Counted from the first letter of the stretch, positions 9,527 to 19,069 are shown. The stretch is DNA of 64,000 nucleotides from Trichlorobacter ammonificans (GCF_933509905.1 NZ_OW150024.1:2034001-2098000), one strand, 5' to 3'. Made by a program: numbers and translations. Notes: a model not told the origin generated them from the sequence alone.

Positions 9527-11227
9527 ATGCCTGACGAACGCCCCGCAACAAGCGGCACTGCCCCTGCGGATGCCGAACAGTGGCTGCGCGGCGAGGCCCG
9601 TTCCGTTCACCGCCACCTGCGCTGGATCGTGGGCTGTGCCGCCGTCACCGGGCTTCTGACCATCGCCCAGGCCCTTCTGCTGGCAACGGCCTGCCAACGG
9701 CTGATCATGGAAAAGAGCGCGCCGGCGGCCATCATTCCCCTGGCGGTTCTGCTGCTGGTGCTGGCAGCGGGGCGCGGGATGGTGGCCATCGTTCTGGAAC
9801 AGCGCTCTGCCGCTGCTGCCGCCCGTATCAAGCAGTCGATCCGCAACCGCCTCTACCGGAAGCTCCAGTCACTGGGCCCGGCCGGACTGGTGGGGCATGA
9901 GAGCGCGCCCCTGGCCGAGACGGTCACCACGGGGGTCGACGAGCTGGAGCCCTACATCACCCGCTTCCTGCCCCAGGCCGTGCTGGCGGCGTTGCTCCCC
10001 TGCCTGTTCCTGCTGGTCGTGCTGCCTGCCGAATGGCGAGCCGGGCTGGTACTGCTTTTTTCCGCCCCGTTCATCCCCCTGTTCATGGTTTTGATCGGTC
10101 GGGGGTCGGAACGCCTCCACCGCCGTCTCTGGGAACGCCTCTCCCGCATGGCCGGTCATCTGCTGGACCTGGTGCAGGGCCTGCCGGATCTACTCATCTT
10201 CGGTGCCGTCAAGCATCAGGCAGCGGCGGTGGCCCGCATTTCAGCCGACTACCGCATCGCCACCATGGCGGTGCTGCGGGTCGCCTTTCTCTCCGCCCTG
10301 GCGCTGGAATTCTTCGCCACGGTGGGTACCGCCGTGGTGGCGGTGATCATCGGATTCAGGCTGCTCTGGGGTGTTCTCTCCCTCCAGGAGGGGCTGTTCG
10401 TGCTGCTGCTGGCCCCTGAATTCTACCTGCCGTTGCGCAGCCTGGGGCTTTCCTACCATGCCCGGCTGCAGGGCGCAGCCGCTGCGGAGCGGATCGCCCC
10501 CCTGCTGTACCGACCGCTGCCCGCCGGTTTCGAGGGCACGCTCCCTGCCGCGACCACTCCCCCTGCGGTGACCTTCGAGAACGTCTCATTCCGGTACGGC
10601 GGCTCGCGGGGCGGTGTGCGGGAGATCACCCTGATCCTGCCGGCCGGCGGCATCACCGCCCTGGCCGGGGAAAGCGGCGCCGGCAAGACCACCCTGGCCC
10701 GGCTGCTGGCCGGTCTGGTGCGTCCGGAAGCGGGCCGCATCCTGATCGACGGCCGCGATCTGAACGAGTGTGCTCCGGCCTCCTGGCACGCCCGCCTCGC
10801 CTGGGTTCCCCAGGCGCCCTATTTTACCGCCGCCACCATCCGTGAAAACCTGCTGCTGGGGAGCCCCGACGCCGATGAGGCCGAGATTGCCGCCGCGCTG
10901 GAAGCAGCGTCCGCCGCTTCGTTCATCGCGCGGCTGCCCCAGGGGCTGGACACCCGCCTGGGGGACCGGGGCGCCGGTCTCTCCGGCGGTGAACTGAAAC
11001 GGCTGGCCCTGGCCCGGGCCTGCCTGCGCCGCGCCGTCCTGCTGATCCTGGACGAGCCGACCGCGGGACTTGATGCCGACAACGAACGGCTGGTCTGCCA
11101 GGCCCTGCAACGGTTGGCCGGCAAGCGGACCGTGCTGCTGATCAGCCACCGCGAGGCGACACTGGCCTGCGCTGACCGGGTGGTGGAGCTGGTCGACGGA
11201 CGGATCGACCGGGGAGGTGAACGGTGA
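9527..11227 (+). CDS. cydD: Thiol reductant ABC exporter subunit CydD
   Basis: One half of the heterodimeric CydDC exporter, which moves cysteine/glutathione to the periplasm and is needed to assemble cytochrome bd. The 566 residues comprise six membrane segments followed by an ATPase domain: Walker A GESGAGKTT at 381-389, signature LSGGELKRLALARA near 485, and Walker B LLILDEPTAGLD. Adjacent cydC and cydAB support the assignment over a generic exporter. Confidence 0.93.
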   Translation: MPDERPATSGTAPADAEQWLRGEARSVHRHLRWIVGCAAVTGLLTIAQALLLATACQRLIMEKSAPAAIIPLAVLLLVLAAGRGMVAIVLEQRSAAAAARIKQSIRNRLYRKLQSLGPAGLVGHESAPLAETVTTGVDELEPYITRFLPQAVLAALLPCLFLLVVLPAEWRAGLVLLFSAPFIPLFMVLIGRGSERLHRRLWERLSRMAGHLLDLVQGLPDLLIFGAVKHQAAAVARISADYRIATMAVLRVAFLSALALEFFATVGTAVVAVIIGFRLLWGVLSLQEGLFVLLLAPEFYLPLRSLGLSYHARLQGAAAAERIAPLLYRPLPAGFEGTLPAATTPPAVTFENVSFRYGGSRGGVREITLILPAGGITALAGESGAGKTTLARLLAGLVRPEAGRILIDGRDLNECAPASWHARLAWVPQAPYFTAATIRENLLLGSPDADEAEIAAALEAASAASFIARLPQGLDTRLGDRGAGLSGGELKRLALARACLRRAVLLILDEPTAGLDADNERLVCQALQRLAGKRTVLLISHREATLACADRVVELVDGRIDRGGER

Positions 11228-12888
11228 AGAGCCTGCTGCGCTTCCTGCGGCTCTCCCGCGGCCAGTGGTTCTGGATGATCTGCGGCATCCTGCTGGGCAT
11301 GCTGGTCATGTCCGCCAATGCACTGCTGATGGCCCTGTCCGGCTGGTTCATCGCCTCCATGGCCGTTGCCGGCGCCAGCGGGACAGCCTTCAACTTCTTC
11401 TTCCCCTCGGCCGGCATCCGTTTCCTGGCCATTGTCCGCACGGTGGGACGCTACGCCGAACGCCTGGTGACCCACGGGGCCACGTTCAGGATCCTCGCTT
11501 CCCTACGGGTATGGCTCTTCAACCGGCTGGCACCGCTGGCACCGGCCGCGCTTGAACGTCATGCCGGCGGCGACGTGGCCGGACGGCTGCGTGCCGACGT
11601 CGATGCCCTGGAAAATCTTTATCTGCGCATCCTTGCCCCCCTGGTCACCGGCTGGTTCACCCTGGCCGGCGGTCTCCTCTTCCTTGCCTGGTTCAGCCCT
11701 CCCGCCGCCCTGGCACTGCTGCCGTTTCTGGTCGGTGCCGGCGTCCTGCTGCCGCTGGTACTTCGCAGCCGCTCCGAGGGACCGGGACGGGAAGCGGTCC
11801 ACCATGCCGCCGAACTGCGCAGCCGGGTAACGGAGGGGCTGCAGGGGATCGAGGAGTTGATCCTCCTGGGCGCGGTGGAGCGGCAGGCCGCAACCGTCGA
11901 GGAACTCTCCGCCCGACTGGTGGCCAGCCAGGAACGGCTGGGCCGGATCGGCAGCTTCTCCAACGGCGGCATGCAGGCCTGTGCCGGCGCGGCCGGCGCG
12001 GCGGTTCTGCTGGCAGCCGGCGTGCAGGTGGCTGCCGGCGAAATTCCCGGCCCCTGGCTGGCCATGCTGCTGCTCTGTGCCGCCGCTCTCTTCGAAGCGG
12101 TAAGCCAGCTTCCCGCCGCCCTGCACCTGCTCCCCGGAGCCCTGGCGGCAGCAAACCGCATTTTTGAGCTGGCCGACGCCCCCCTGCCGGTTGCCGATGC
12201 AGCCGGGCCGGCCCCCATCCCACGGGACGCCAGCGTGGTTTTCCGACAGGTCTCCGCCTCCTACCTGCCGGAGCAGCCGGTGCTGCAGGATCTTCGCCTG
12301 ACCGTGCCGGCGGGAGGCAGCGTCGTCTTCACCGGTCCCAGCGGCAGCGGTAAAAGCCTGCTCTTTGACCTGCTGCTCCGTTTTCGTGACTATGACGGCA
12401 GCATCCTCCTGGGGGAGGTGGAGTTGCGCGACCTGCCAAAGGATGCCCTGCGCACCATGATCACGGCGCTGCCCCAGCGCCCCCACCTGCTGAACGGCAC
12501 CATCCGGGACAACCTGACGCTGGATGGAAGCGAACTGCCGGAAGAAGCGCTTGAACAGGTGCTTGTGGACAGCGGTCTGCACTCCTGGATTGCGTCCCTT
12601 CCTCAGGGACTGGATACGCCGGTGGGCATCAACGGCTCGGCGGTCTCCGGCGGCGAAGCCCGCCGTATCGCCCTGGCCCGGACACTGCTCAAGAAAGCTC
12701 CCATCGTGCTGCTGGACGAACCGACCGAAGGACTGGACGCGGCAACCGAGCAGGAAGTGGTGACGTGCCTGCAGCGACGATTCCGACATTCCGCAGAAAC
12801 CACCCTGCTGGTGATCAGCCACCGCCCCGCCTGCCTGGCATTGGGCGACACGGTGGTCCGTCTGGGACGGCCCAGCTCTCCCCCGTAA
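11224..12888 (+). CDS. cydC: Thiol reductant ABC exporter subunit CydC
   Basis: Partner of CydD. 554 residues with an N-terminal membrane domain (about 1-310) and an ATPase domain with Walker A GPSGSGKS at about 371, signature VSGGEARRIALA at 474, and Walker B IVLLDEPTEGLD. It starts at GTG overlapping the cydD stop (GTGA), which implies translational coupling for one-to-one assembly. Confidence 0.93.
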   Translation: MKSLLRFLRLSRGQWFWMICGILLGMLVMSANALLMALSGWFIASMAVAGASGTAFNFFFPSAGIRFLAIVRTVGRYAERLVTHGATFRILASLRVWLFNRLAPLAPAALERHAGGDVAGRLRADVDALENLYLRILAPLVTGWFTLAGGLLFLAWFSPPAALALLPFLVGAGVLLPLVLRSRSEGPGREAVHHAAELRSRVTEGLQGIEELILLGAVERQAATVEELSARLVASQERLGRIGSFSNGGMQACAGAAGAAVLLAAGVQVAAGEIPGPWLAMLLLCAAALFEAVSQLPAALHLLPGALAAANRIFELADAPLPVADAAGPAPIPRDASVVFRQVSASYLPEQPVLQDLRLTVPAGGSVVFTGPSGSGKSLLFDLLLRFRDYDGSILLGEVELRDLPKDALRTMITALPQRPHLLNGTIRDNLTLDGSELPEEALEQVLVDSGLHSWIASLPQGLDTPVGINGSAVSGGEARRIALARTLLKKAPIVLLDEPTEGLDAATEQEVVTCLQRRFRHSAETTLLVISHRPACLALGDTVVRLGRPSSPP

Positions 12889-13256
12889 ACAGCACCTGCC
12901 ACATTTTTCTATTGACAATTTGATTTTCCAGATTAAGGATAAAAAAGGTCTTATTTGTTTTTATTCAAAAACACCGGACCCAAATTCCAGTTCATTACCG
13001 ATTTTTCGTGTACCGATACTTGGCGTGCTGTCGCGTGTTCCTGCCGACTGTTTCGGTGGGGATCCCGTTTGACGCTGGTTCCCCCAGCTCCGCGCACGGA
13101 TGGGATCAAGGCGGTGCCGCGCACCTGCGACCGTACGTCGAAAAGCCAACGAAGCTATCGCCCTACACTGGAGAGGGGCCACATCGAAATCCGGATTCGC
13201 ACGACACGTTACCGGAGGTATGCACCTGCGGTACAATCTATGCTCGGGGAGGAAGT
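12889..13256 (+). other. 368-bp leader/promoter region upstream of cydA
   Basis: This gap holds no convincing gene. Near its start is an AT-rich segment with TTGACA at 12912-12917, followed at 17 bp only by a poor -10 (AAGGAT). The remaining 300 bp are GC-rich and fold locally, for example GGTGC-CGC-GCACC and CGAC-CGTAC-GTCG around 13112-13140. If transcription starts near 12945, cydAB mRNA has a leader of about 300 nt. Confidence 0.4.
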
Positions 13257-14603
13257 ATGAATGTAGTCACGCTCAGTCAGTTGCAGTTTGCGGCAACCGG
13301 TATGTTTCACTGGATATTCGTACCGTTGACGCTCGGCCTGTCCATCATGACCGCCTGGATGGAAACCAAGTACGTCACCACCGGCGACGAAACCTGGCTG
13401 CGCATGACCAAGTTCTGGGGAAAGTTGTTTCTGATCAACTTCGCCCTAGGGGTGGTCACCGGCATCACCATGGAGTTCCAGTTCGGTCTGAACTGGTCGG
13501 AGTACTCCCGGTACGTGGGTGACATCTTCGGCGCCCCCCTGGCCATCGAAGCCACCCTCGCCTTCTTCCTGGAGTCTGTCTTCATCGGCGTCTGGATCTT
13601 CGGCTGGAACAAGGTCTCCAAAAAGGTCCATGCAACCGCCATCTGGCTGGCCGCCATCGCCACCAACCTCTCCGCCCTCTGGATTCTGCTGGCCAACGCC
13701 TGGATGCAGCACCCGGTCGGCTTTGCCATCCGCAACGGCAGGGCGGAAATGACCGATTTCCTGGCCGTGGTCACCAATCCCTACGGCTGGATCAAGTTTT
13801 TTCATACCTTGTTGTCGGGCTATGCCCTGGCCGCTTTCCTGGTCATGGGGGTATCCGCCTGGCACCTGCGGCGCAACAACGAGGTGGAGTTTTTCAAACG
13901 CTCCTTCCGGATGGCCGCGGTCTGGGGCTTTGTGGCTTCGATCATCGTTGCCGTTTCCGGCGACTTCCACGCCGTTGATATCGCCAAGACCCAGCCCACC
14001 AAGTTCGCCGCCATGGAAGCCCAGTGGGAAACCCAGCGCGGTGTGGGTATGAACCTGCTGCTCTTCCCCGATGTGACCAATGAATGCAACTCCGTTGAGC
14101 AGGTCTGTATTCCGAATGCTCTCAGCTTCCTGGCATTCAAGGATCCCAACGCCGAAATCAAGGGACTCAAGGACTTCCCCAAGGAGTTGCGCCCCCCCGT
14201 GCTGCCCACCTTCCTCAGTTTCCGGCTGATGGTCGGCATCGGCACCTTCATGATCCTGGCCAGCCTGGTCGCCATTATTCTCTCCCGCAAGGAGAACTTC
14301 ACCGAATACCGCCGTTTCCTGTTGATCATGGTGCTGGCGATTCCCGCCCCCTACTTGGCCCAGCAGCTCGGCTGGCTGGTCGCCGAGCTGGGACGGCAGC
14401 CCTGGATCGTCTATGGCGTGATGAAAACCGCCGACGCGGTCTCCAAATCGATCACCGCCACCCAGGTGGCCCTGTCGCTGCTCGGCTTCACCGTGCTGTA
14501 CGGCCTGTTGGGCGCCGTCGACATCTACCTGCTGACCAAATACGCGAAAAAGGGTCCCGACACGGACACCTCAAAAATTCTCAATCTCGGCGAGGGGGCA
14601 TAA
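13257..14603 (+). CDS. cydA: Cytochrome bd ubiquinol oxidase subunit I
   Basis: Quinol oxidase subunit carrying hemes b558, b595 and d in the inner membrane. The ATG at 13257 was chosen because it follows GGGGAGGAAG and gives the conserved start with His18 in MFHWIFVPLTLG; the frame is open further upstream but non-conserved. At 448 residues it is shorter than E. coli CydA (522), consistent with a short Q-loop form. The GRQPW motif (ELGRQPWIVYGVMKT) and the transmembrane segments are intact. Confidence 0.96.
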   Translation: MNVVTLSQLQFAATGMFHWIFVPLTLGLSIMTAWMETKYVTTGDETWLRMTKFWGKLFLINFALGVVTGITMEFQFGLNWSEYSRYVGDIFGAPLAIEATLAFFLESVFIGVWIFGWNKVSKKVHATAIWLAAIATNLSALWILLANAWMQHPVGFAIRNGRAEMTDFLAVVTNPYGWIKFFHTLLSGYALAAFLVMGVSAWHLRRNNEVEFFKRSFRMAAVWGFVASIIVAVSGDFHAVDIAKTQPTKFAAMEAQWETQRGVGMNLLLFPDVTNECNSVEQVCIPNALSFLAFKDPNAEIKGLKDFPKELRPPVLPTFLSFRLMVGIGTFMILASLVAIILSRKENFTEYRRFLLIMVLAIPAPYLAQQLGWLVAELGRQPWIVYGVMKTADAVSKSITATQVALSLLGFTVLYGLLGAVDIYLLTKYAKKGPDTDTSKILNLGEGA

Positions 14604-14606
14604 ACC

Positions 14607-15662
14607 ATGGATATATCCGTCTTTCAAATCACCTGGTTCGTACTGTGGAGTGTGCTCTGGGCCGTCTATTTCATGCTGGACGGCTTCGTGCTGGGTACCG
14701 GCTTCCTCTCCTCCTTCATTGCCAAGGATGACACCGAGAAACGCATCCTGATCAACGCCGTGGGACCGGTCTGGGACGGCAACGAAGTCTGGCTGCTCAC
14801 CGCCGGCGGCGCCACCTTTGCCGCCTTCCCCACAACCTACGCCCTGATGTTCAGCAACCTCTATTCGGCCTTGATCCTGCTTTTGTTCAGCCTGATCGTC
14901 CGTGGCGTCTCCTTCGAGTTCCGCGGCAAACTTCCGGGGGACTCCTGGAAGGGGCTGTGGGATAAGGCGATTGTGGTCTGCAGTTTCTTGCCGGCACTGC
15001 TCTTCGGTGTCGCCTTCGGCAATATTTTCCGGGGCATTCCGATGCGCAACGACTTTGCCACCCTGCAGTTCAGCTACGAGGGCTCGCTGCTCGGTCTGCT
15101 CAACCCGTATGGTCTGGTGACCGGTGTCCTCTTCGTGCTGCTCTTTGCCGTGCACGGCGCCCTCTATATTTCGCTCAAGACCACGGGGGACCTGAGCGCC
15201 CGGGCCGCCGCCATGGCCAACAAGCTCTGGCCGGCCCTGTTGTTCATCGCCGTGGTCTTCCTGGGCTACACCTGGCCCGCCACCCGGCTGTACGACAACT
15301 TCCTCAAGGTACCGCTGCTGCTGGTGATTCCGGTGGTGGCCGTTGCCTCCCTGCTGCTGGTGAAGCTGTTTGCCGGCAAACAGGAAACCGGCAAGGCGTT
15401 CATCTTCTCCTGCCTGACCATCGTCTTCGTGGTGTTCACCGGGGTGACCGGTCTGTTCCCGAACCTGCTGCCGTCAAACCTTGATCCGGCTTCGAACCTG
15501 ACCATCTTCAACTCATCGTCCAGCCTGCTCACCCTGAAGATCATGACCGTGGTGGCACTGATCTTCGTACCGATCGTGATCTGCTACAAGATCTGGGTCT
15601 ACCGCATCTTCAGGGCACCGCTGCGTCGCGAGGATGTTCTTCAGGACCCCCATGCCTACTGA
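14607..15662 (+). CDS. cydB: Cytochrome bd ubiquinol oxidase subunit II
   Basis: Second structural subunit of the bd oxidase, 351 residues, strongly hydrophobic with about eight to nine membrane segments. The opening FQITWFVLWSVLWAVYFMLD and the GPVWDGNEVWLLTAGGA motif are diagnostic. It starts 3 bp after cydA. The cydDC-cydAB order puts exporter and oxidase genes in one block, though the 368-bp gap before cydA allows separate control. Confidence 0.96.
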   Translation: MDISVFQITWFVLWSVLWAVYFMLDGFVLGTGFLSSFIAKDDTEKRILINAVGPVWDGNEVWLLTAGGATFAAFPTTYALMFSNLYSALILLLFSLIVRGVSFEFRGKLPGDSWKGLWDKAIVVCSFLPALLFGVAFGNIFRGIPMRNDFATLQFSYEGSLLGLLNPYGLVTGVLFVLLFAVHGALYISLKTTGDLSARAAAMANKLWPALLFIAVVFLGYTWPATRLYDNFLKVPLLLVIPVVAVASLLLVKLFAGKQETGKAFIFSCLTIVFVVFTGVTGLFPNLLPSNLDPASNLTIFNSSSSLLTLKIMTVVALIFVPIVICYKIWVYRIFRAPLRREDVLQDPHAY

Positions 15663-15694
15663 AGCACTGGTCTGACGGCCTGCTTCCCCCCCTG

Positions 15695-15726
15695 CTGTGG
15701 CCATCTCCGAATGGGGATGGCCACAG
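15695..15726 (+). terminator. hairpin after cydB
   Basis: An 11-bp perfect stem (CTGTGGCCATC / GATGGCCACAG) with a 10-nt loop, 33 bp past the cydB stop. No immediate T-run; the nearest T6 is about 30 bp further on. Likely marks the end of the cydAB transcript. Confidence 0.5.
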
Positions 15727-15803
15727 TGCTTCCCACAGTCCGCTCCAGCACATTGATTGTTTTTTAAGCACATAGTCCCGGCATCCCCGAAAACACTGCC
15801 GAA

Positions 15804-15823
15804 AAACCATGCAATTAAACCAT
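15804..15823. promoter_or_regulatory. direct repeat AAACCAT / ATTAAACCAT upstream of ccoN
   Basis: Two AAACCAT units start 13 bp apart (15804 and 15817). The second lies within ATTAAACCAT, the same 10-mer that flanks the assT promoter at 26444. Located about 90 bp before ccoN. A regulator site is inferred only from repetition and position. Confidence 0.35.
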
Positions 15824-15913
15824 TGTTCTATGGATATGGGGTTGAAATCAATATTTTTTAGGATAAACTTACTCCGATTACGCAGACCGCATCATTACCG
15901 CCAGGAGGTCACC

Positions 15914-17317
15914 ATGAAACAGCAGGAAGGGTATGTGGATGACGTCGTCAAGGGATTCGTCACCTGGAGTATCATCTGGGGAACGGTTTCCATACTTCTG
16001 GGAGTGTTCATCTCCCTGCAGTTGGCGTATCCCGAGCTGAACATCCCCCCCTATCTCACCTACGGACGGCTCCGTCCGATCCACACCAACGCCGGTATCT
16101 TCGGCTGGGGAATCGGCAGCTTCATGGCCTTCTACCTCTACATCACCCAACGGCTCACCAGGACGCCGCTCTGGAGTCCCGGACTGGCCAAGTTCCAGCT
16201 CTATCTCTTCAACGTGGTGATCGCGCTGGCGGCGGTGACCCTGTTGTTGGGCATGAACCGCTCCAAGGAATATGCCGAACTGGAATGGCCGGTGGCCCTG
16301 CTGGTGGTGGTACTCTGGGTGATCTTCTCCATCAACATCATCATGACCGTTATCAAGCGTAAAGAGGAGCAGATGTACATCTCCCTCTGGTATATTCTGG
16401 CCAGCCTGATCGGTGTGGCGGTGCTCTACCTGGTGAACAACGCCGCCATTCCGGTGTCGCTCTTCAAATCCTACTCGGCCTTTGCCGGCTCCAACGACGC
16501 CAACGTGCAATGGTGGTACGGCCATAACGCCGTAGCCATGGTGCTGACCCTGCCGCCCCTGGCCATATTCTATTACTACCTGCCCAAATCCACCGGTGTA
16601 CCGATCTACAGCCACCGCATGGGGGTGATCGCCTTCTGGTCCCTGATCTTCATGTACCTCTGGACCGGTGCCCACCACCTGCTCTGGACTCCGATCCCCG
16701 ACTGGGTCCAGACCCTGGCCATGGCCTTCTCCATCATGCTGATCGCCCCCTCCTGGGCGGCGGTATTCAACGGCTACTTCTCCATGAACGGCCAGTGGCA
16801 CCAGATGCGGGAAAACTATCTGGTCAAGTTCCTGATTTTCGGCATCACGTTCTACGGTCTGCAGACCCTGCAGGGTCCCTCCCAGGCCATCCGCACCTTC
16901 TCCGCCTTCATCCACTACACCGACTGGGTACCCGGCCACGTCCACATGGGTACCCTGGGCTGGGTCTCCCTGGTGCTGTTCGCCGCCATTTACTATACCG
17001 TTCCCAAGCTGTACAGCCGCGAGATCTACAGCGTAGCGCTGGTGAACCTGCATTTCTGGCTGGCAGTGATCGGCCAGTTGATCTTCTCCGTCACCATGTG
17101 GATCGCCGGCGTGCAGCAAGCTGCCATGCTGAACGCCACCAATACCGACGGCAGCCTGCACTACACCTTCATGGAGACTCTGGTGGAGCTCTACCCCTAC
17201 TGGCAGGGACGGGCGGTGGGCGGCATCATCTACTTGGTCAGCCTGCTGATCTTCCTCTATAACATCATCAAGACCATCAGCGGCGGCTCCAGCGTTGCGG
17301 TCGAAACCAAAGCCTAG
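15914..17317 (+). CDS. ccoN: cbb3-type cytochrome c oxidase subunit I
   Basis: Catalytic heme b/b3-CuB subunit of the high-affinity cbb3 oxidase. The ATG at 15914 follows AGGAGG; the longer frame upstream lacks conservation. 467 residues with about 12 membrane helices. Conserved His-bearing segments are present: IHTNAGIFGWG, QWWYGHNAVAMVL, GAHHLLWTPIPDWVQ and HYTDWVPGHVHMGTLGW. First gene of a ccoNOQP-GHI-S cluster. Confidence 0.97.
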   Translation: MKQQEGYVDDVVKGFVTWSIIWGTVSILLGVFISLQLAYPELNIPPYLTYGRLRPIHTNAGIFGWGIGSFMAFYLYITQRLTRTPLWSPGLAKFQLYLFNVVIALAAVTLLLGMNRSKEYAELEWPVALLVVVLWVIFSINIIMTVIKRKEEQMYISLWYILASLIGVAVLYLVNNAAIPVSLFKSYSAFAGSNDANVQWWYGHNAVAMVLTLPPLAIFYYYLPKSTGVPIYSHRMGVIAFWSLIFMYLWTGAHHLLWTPIPDWVQTLAMAFSIMLIAPSWAAVFNGYFSMNGQWHQMRENYLVKFLIFGITFYGLQTLQGPSQAIRTFSAFIHYTDWVPGHVHMGTLGWVSLVLFAAIYYTVPKLYSREIYSVALVNLHFWLAVIGQLIFSVTMWIAGVQQAAMLNATNTDGSLHYTFMETLVELYPYWQGRAVGGIIYLVSLLIFLYNIIKTISGGSSVAVETKA

Positions 17318-17330
17318 GAAAGGAGATATC

Positions 17331-18191
17331 ATGACCATCGAGAAAAAGCCGCTCCTGTTTCTGCTGCTCGCTACCGCCACCATCCTGGTCGGCACGATCA
17401 TCACCATGATAGCTCCCTTCAAGTGGATCAACGATCCGAAGTTGAAGATCGCGTCGGTCAAGCCATACACTCCGCTGCAGCTTGAGGGTCGGGACATCTA
17501 CATCCGTGAAGGCTGCAACAACTGTCATACCCAGACGGTGCGGCCGCTTCTGTCGGACGTGGGACGTTACGGCGACTATTCAAAAACCGGAGAATTCATC
17601 TACGACCAACCCCATCTCTGGGGGTCCCGCCGCACCGGTCCCGATCTGGCCCGTATCGGCGGCAAGTATCCGGATGCCTGGCACTACAAGCATATGGCCG
17701 ATCCCAAGTCCATGGTGCCCAAGACCAACATGCCGGCCTACGCCTTCCTGAACCGCCCCTTGGACAGCAGCCTGAGCGAGCGCAAGATGAAGGCACTGAA
17801 ATTTCCCTACACCCCGGCCGACCTGGAGGCGTTGAAAGGGAAAACCGAAATGGACGCCCTGGTTGCCTATATGCAGAAGCTGGGCAACGACATCCCCTGG
17901 CGTAAGGCGAAGCAGGCCGCCCTTACCGGCGACCTGAAGAATCCCCATGCCCAGAAGGATACCGTCGTGCTGAACGAGGGCAAGGCGATCTACGCCCGTG
18001 AATGCGCCCAGTGCCACGGAGCCGACCTGAAGGGAGAGGTGGGCCCCGGTCTGCTCAAGAGCGGCAAGGCCGATGCCGACCTCTTCAAAGCTATTTACAG
18101 CGGCATCGACGAGAACGGCATGCCGGCCTACGGCGACACCCTGGGCACGGACAAGGTATGGAAACTGGTCACCTTCATTCAGGCACAGTAG
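17331..18191 (+). CDS. ccoO: cbb3 oxidase subunit II (CcoO) with an extra C-terminal cytochrome c domain
   Basis: Membrane-anchored c-type cytochrome passing electrons to CcoN. The ATG at 17331 follows AAGGAGATAT. 286 residues: one N-terminal helix (about 8-28), the CcoO domain with heme motif CNNCH at 62-66 and the family motifs YGDYSKTGEFIYDQPHLWGS and RTGPDLARIGG, then an added class I cytochrome c domain (about 205-286) with CAQCH at 225-229 and a possible Met ligand in NGMPAYG. Standard CcoO is about 200-240 residues with a single heme. The extra domain resembles a CcoP heme domain, and the downstream CcoP has lost one. Confidence 0.93.
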   Translation: MTIEKKPLLFLLLATATILVGTIITMIAPFKWINDPKLKIASVKPYTPLQLEGRDIYIREGCNNCHTQTVRPLLSDVGRYGDYSKTGEFIYDQPHLWGSRRTGPDLARIGGKYPDAWHYKHMADPKSMVPKTNMPAYAFLNRPLDSSLSERKMKALKFPYTPADLEALKGKTEMDALVAYMQKLGNDIPWRKAKQAALTGDLKNPHAQKDTVVLNEGKAIYARECAQCHGADLKGEVGPGLLKSGKADADLFKAIYSGIDENGMPAYGDTLGTDKVWKLVTFIQAQ

Positions 18192-18204
18192 GAGGGAAGC
18201 AGCC

Positions 18205-18393
18205 ATGATGCTGGCAAGTATCTACTACCTGGGCGTCACCCTGCTGTTATTCGCCATCTTCGCCTGGATCGTGGCGAGAACCTACAGCAGCAGGAACCGG
18301 GAACGGGGGGAGCTCCCCAAGTACCGGATGCTGGATGAGGATGAACCCGCAGCAACCGCAACGCATGACATGCCGGCTTCACACCACAGATGA
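18205..18393 (+). CDS. ccoQ: Small cbb3 oxidase subunit, CcoQ/FixQ-like
   Basis: A 62-residue protein with one membrane helix (about residues 4-24) followed by a charged tail ELPKYRMLDEDEP. Position between ccoO and ccoP and this architecture fit CcoQ, which stabilises the complex. The ATG-ATG start follows GGAGGGAAGC. The tail motif (PKYRMLDED) is echoed in CcoS here (PKHRMLDDD), so a CcoS-like origin cannot be excluded. Confidence 0.7.
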   Translation: MMLASIYYLGVTLLLFAIFAWIVARTYSSRNRERGELPKYRMLDEDEPAATATHDMPASHHR

Positions 18394-18438
18394 GAACGCT
18401 TTGATCTGGAAGCGGAAGCACACACCAGGAGGTTAGCG

Positions 18439-18933
18439 ATGTCCGATGAACATAAAGAGTATGACGGTATCAGTTACAAGGCCGACGACCGGATGCCGGC
18501 GGTGTTCAAACTGCTCCTGGCCGGCCTGTTGGTCTGGGGGGTCTGCTTCATGGGCTACTACCTGTTCAGCGGCTGGAGCTCCGAAGCGGAATTCGCCGCG
18601 AAAAAGGCGGCCCAGGAACAGGCGATTGCTGCCAACGCCGCAGCTTCCGCACCGCAGACCGGCGGAGCCGGAGCCCACAAGGAAGGAGCCCTGGCCGACT
18701 ACATCGCCGCGGGCAAAAAGGAGTACGCAGCCCGCTGCGCCGCCTGCCACGGCGCCGACGCCAAGGGGGGGATCGGTCCCGACCTGACCGCAAAGCAGTA
18801 TAAGTATGGGCGTTCGGAACAGGCGGTCACCGAATCGGTGGCAAACGGCCGCCCCGGCGGCATGCCCGGCTTCAGGAACGACCTTTCCCACGAAAAGTTG
18901 GAAGGCGTGGTCAAATACCTCCTTTCGCTGTGA
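18439..18933 (+). CDS. ccoP: Monoheme CcoP-like subunit III of cbb3 oxidase
   Basis: 164 residues: a soluble N-terminal stretch, a membrane helix (about residues 24-45), an Ala-rich linker and a single cytochrome c domain with CAACH at 100-104 and a likely Met ligand in GGMPGF. Canonical CcoP is about 280-300 residues with two CXXCH domains; only one is present. An AGGAGG lies just upstream of the ATG. Together with the two-heme CcoO the operon still encodes three c-hemes. Confidence 0.85.
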   Translation: MSDEHKEYDGISYKADDRMPAVFKLLLAGLLVWGVCFMGYYLFSGWSSEAEFAAKKAAQEQAIAANAAASAPQTGGAGAHKEGALADYIAAGKKEYAARCAACHGADAKGGIGPDLTAKQYKYGRSEQAVTESVANGRPGGMPGFRNDLSHEKLEGVVKYLLSL

Positions 18934-19069
18934 CGTAACGGTTGTATGACGACGGCATACCGATTTCAGAGCAACAATGGAGTCAAAATGGCGAAAAGCA
19001 CGACTCCGCCAGCGTACATGATAGTACGCCGGGGAGCCGACAACGAGCCCACAAAGAAGACACGGTGAT

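Noticed and set aside
12955-13260. Frames of about 100 codons in the cydA leader
   Set aside because: Low-quality composition and no ribosome binding site; the cydA start at 13257 is well supported.
15842-15851. TTGAAATCAA upstream of ccoN as an FNR box
   Set aside because: FNR-type sites need TTGAT-N4-ATCAA; the spacing here is wrong.
15878-17497. 539-codon minus-strand frame opposite ccoN
   Set aside because: Antisense to a clear CcoN; rich in His/Gln/Asp/Gly with no domain.
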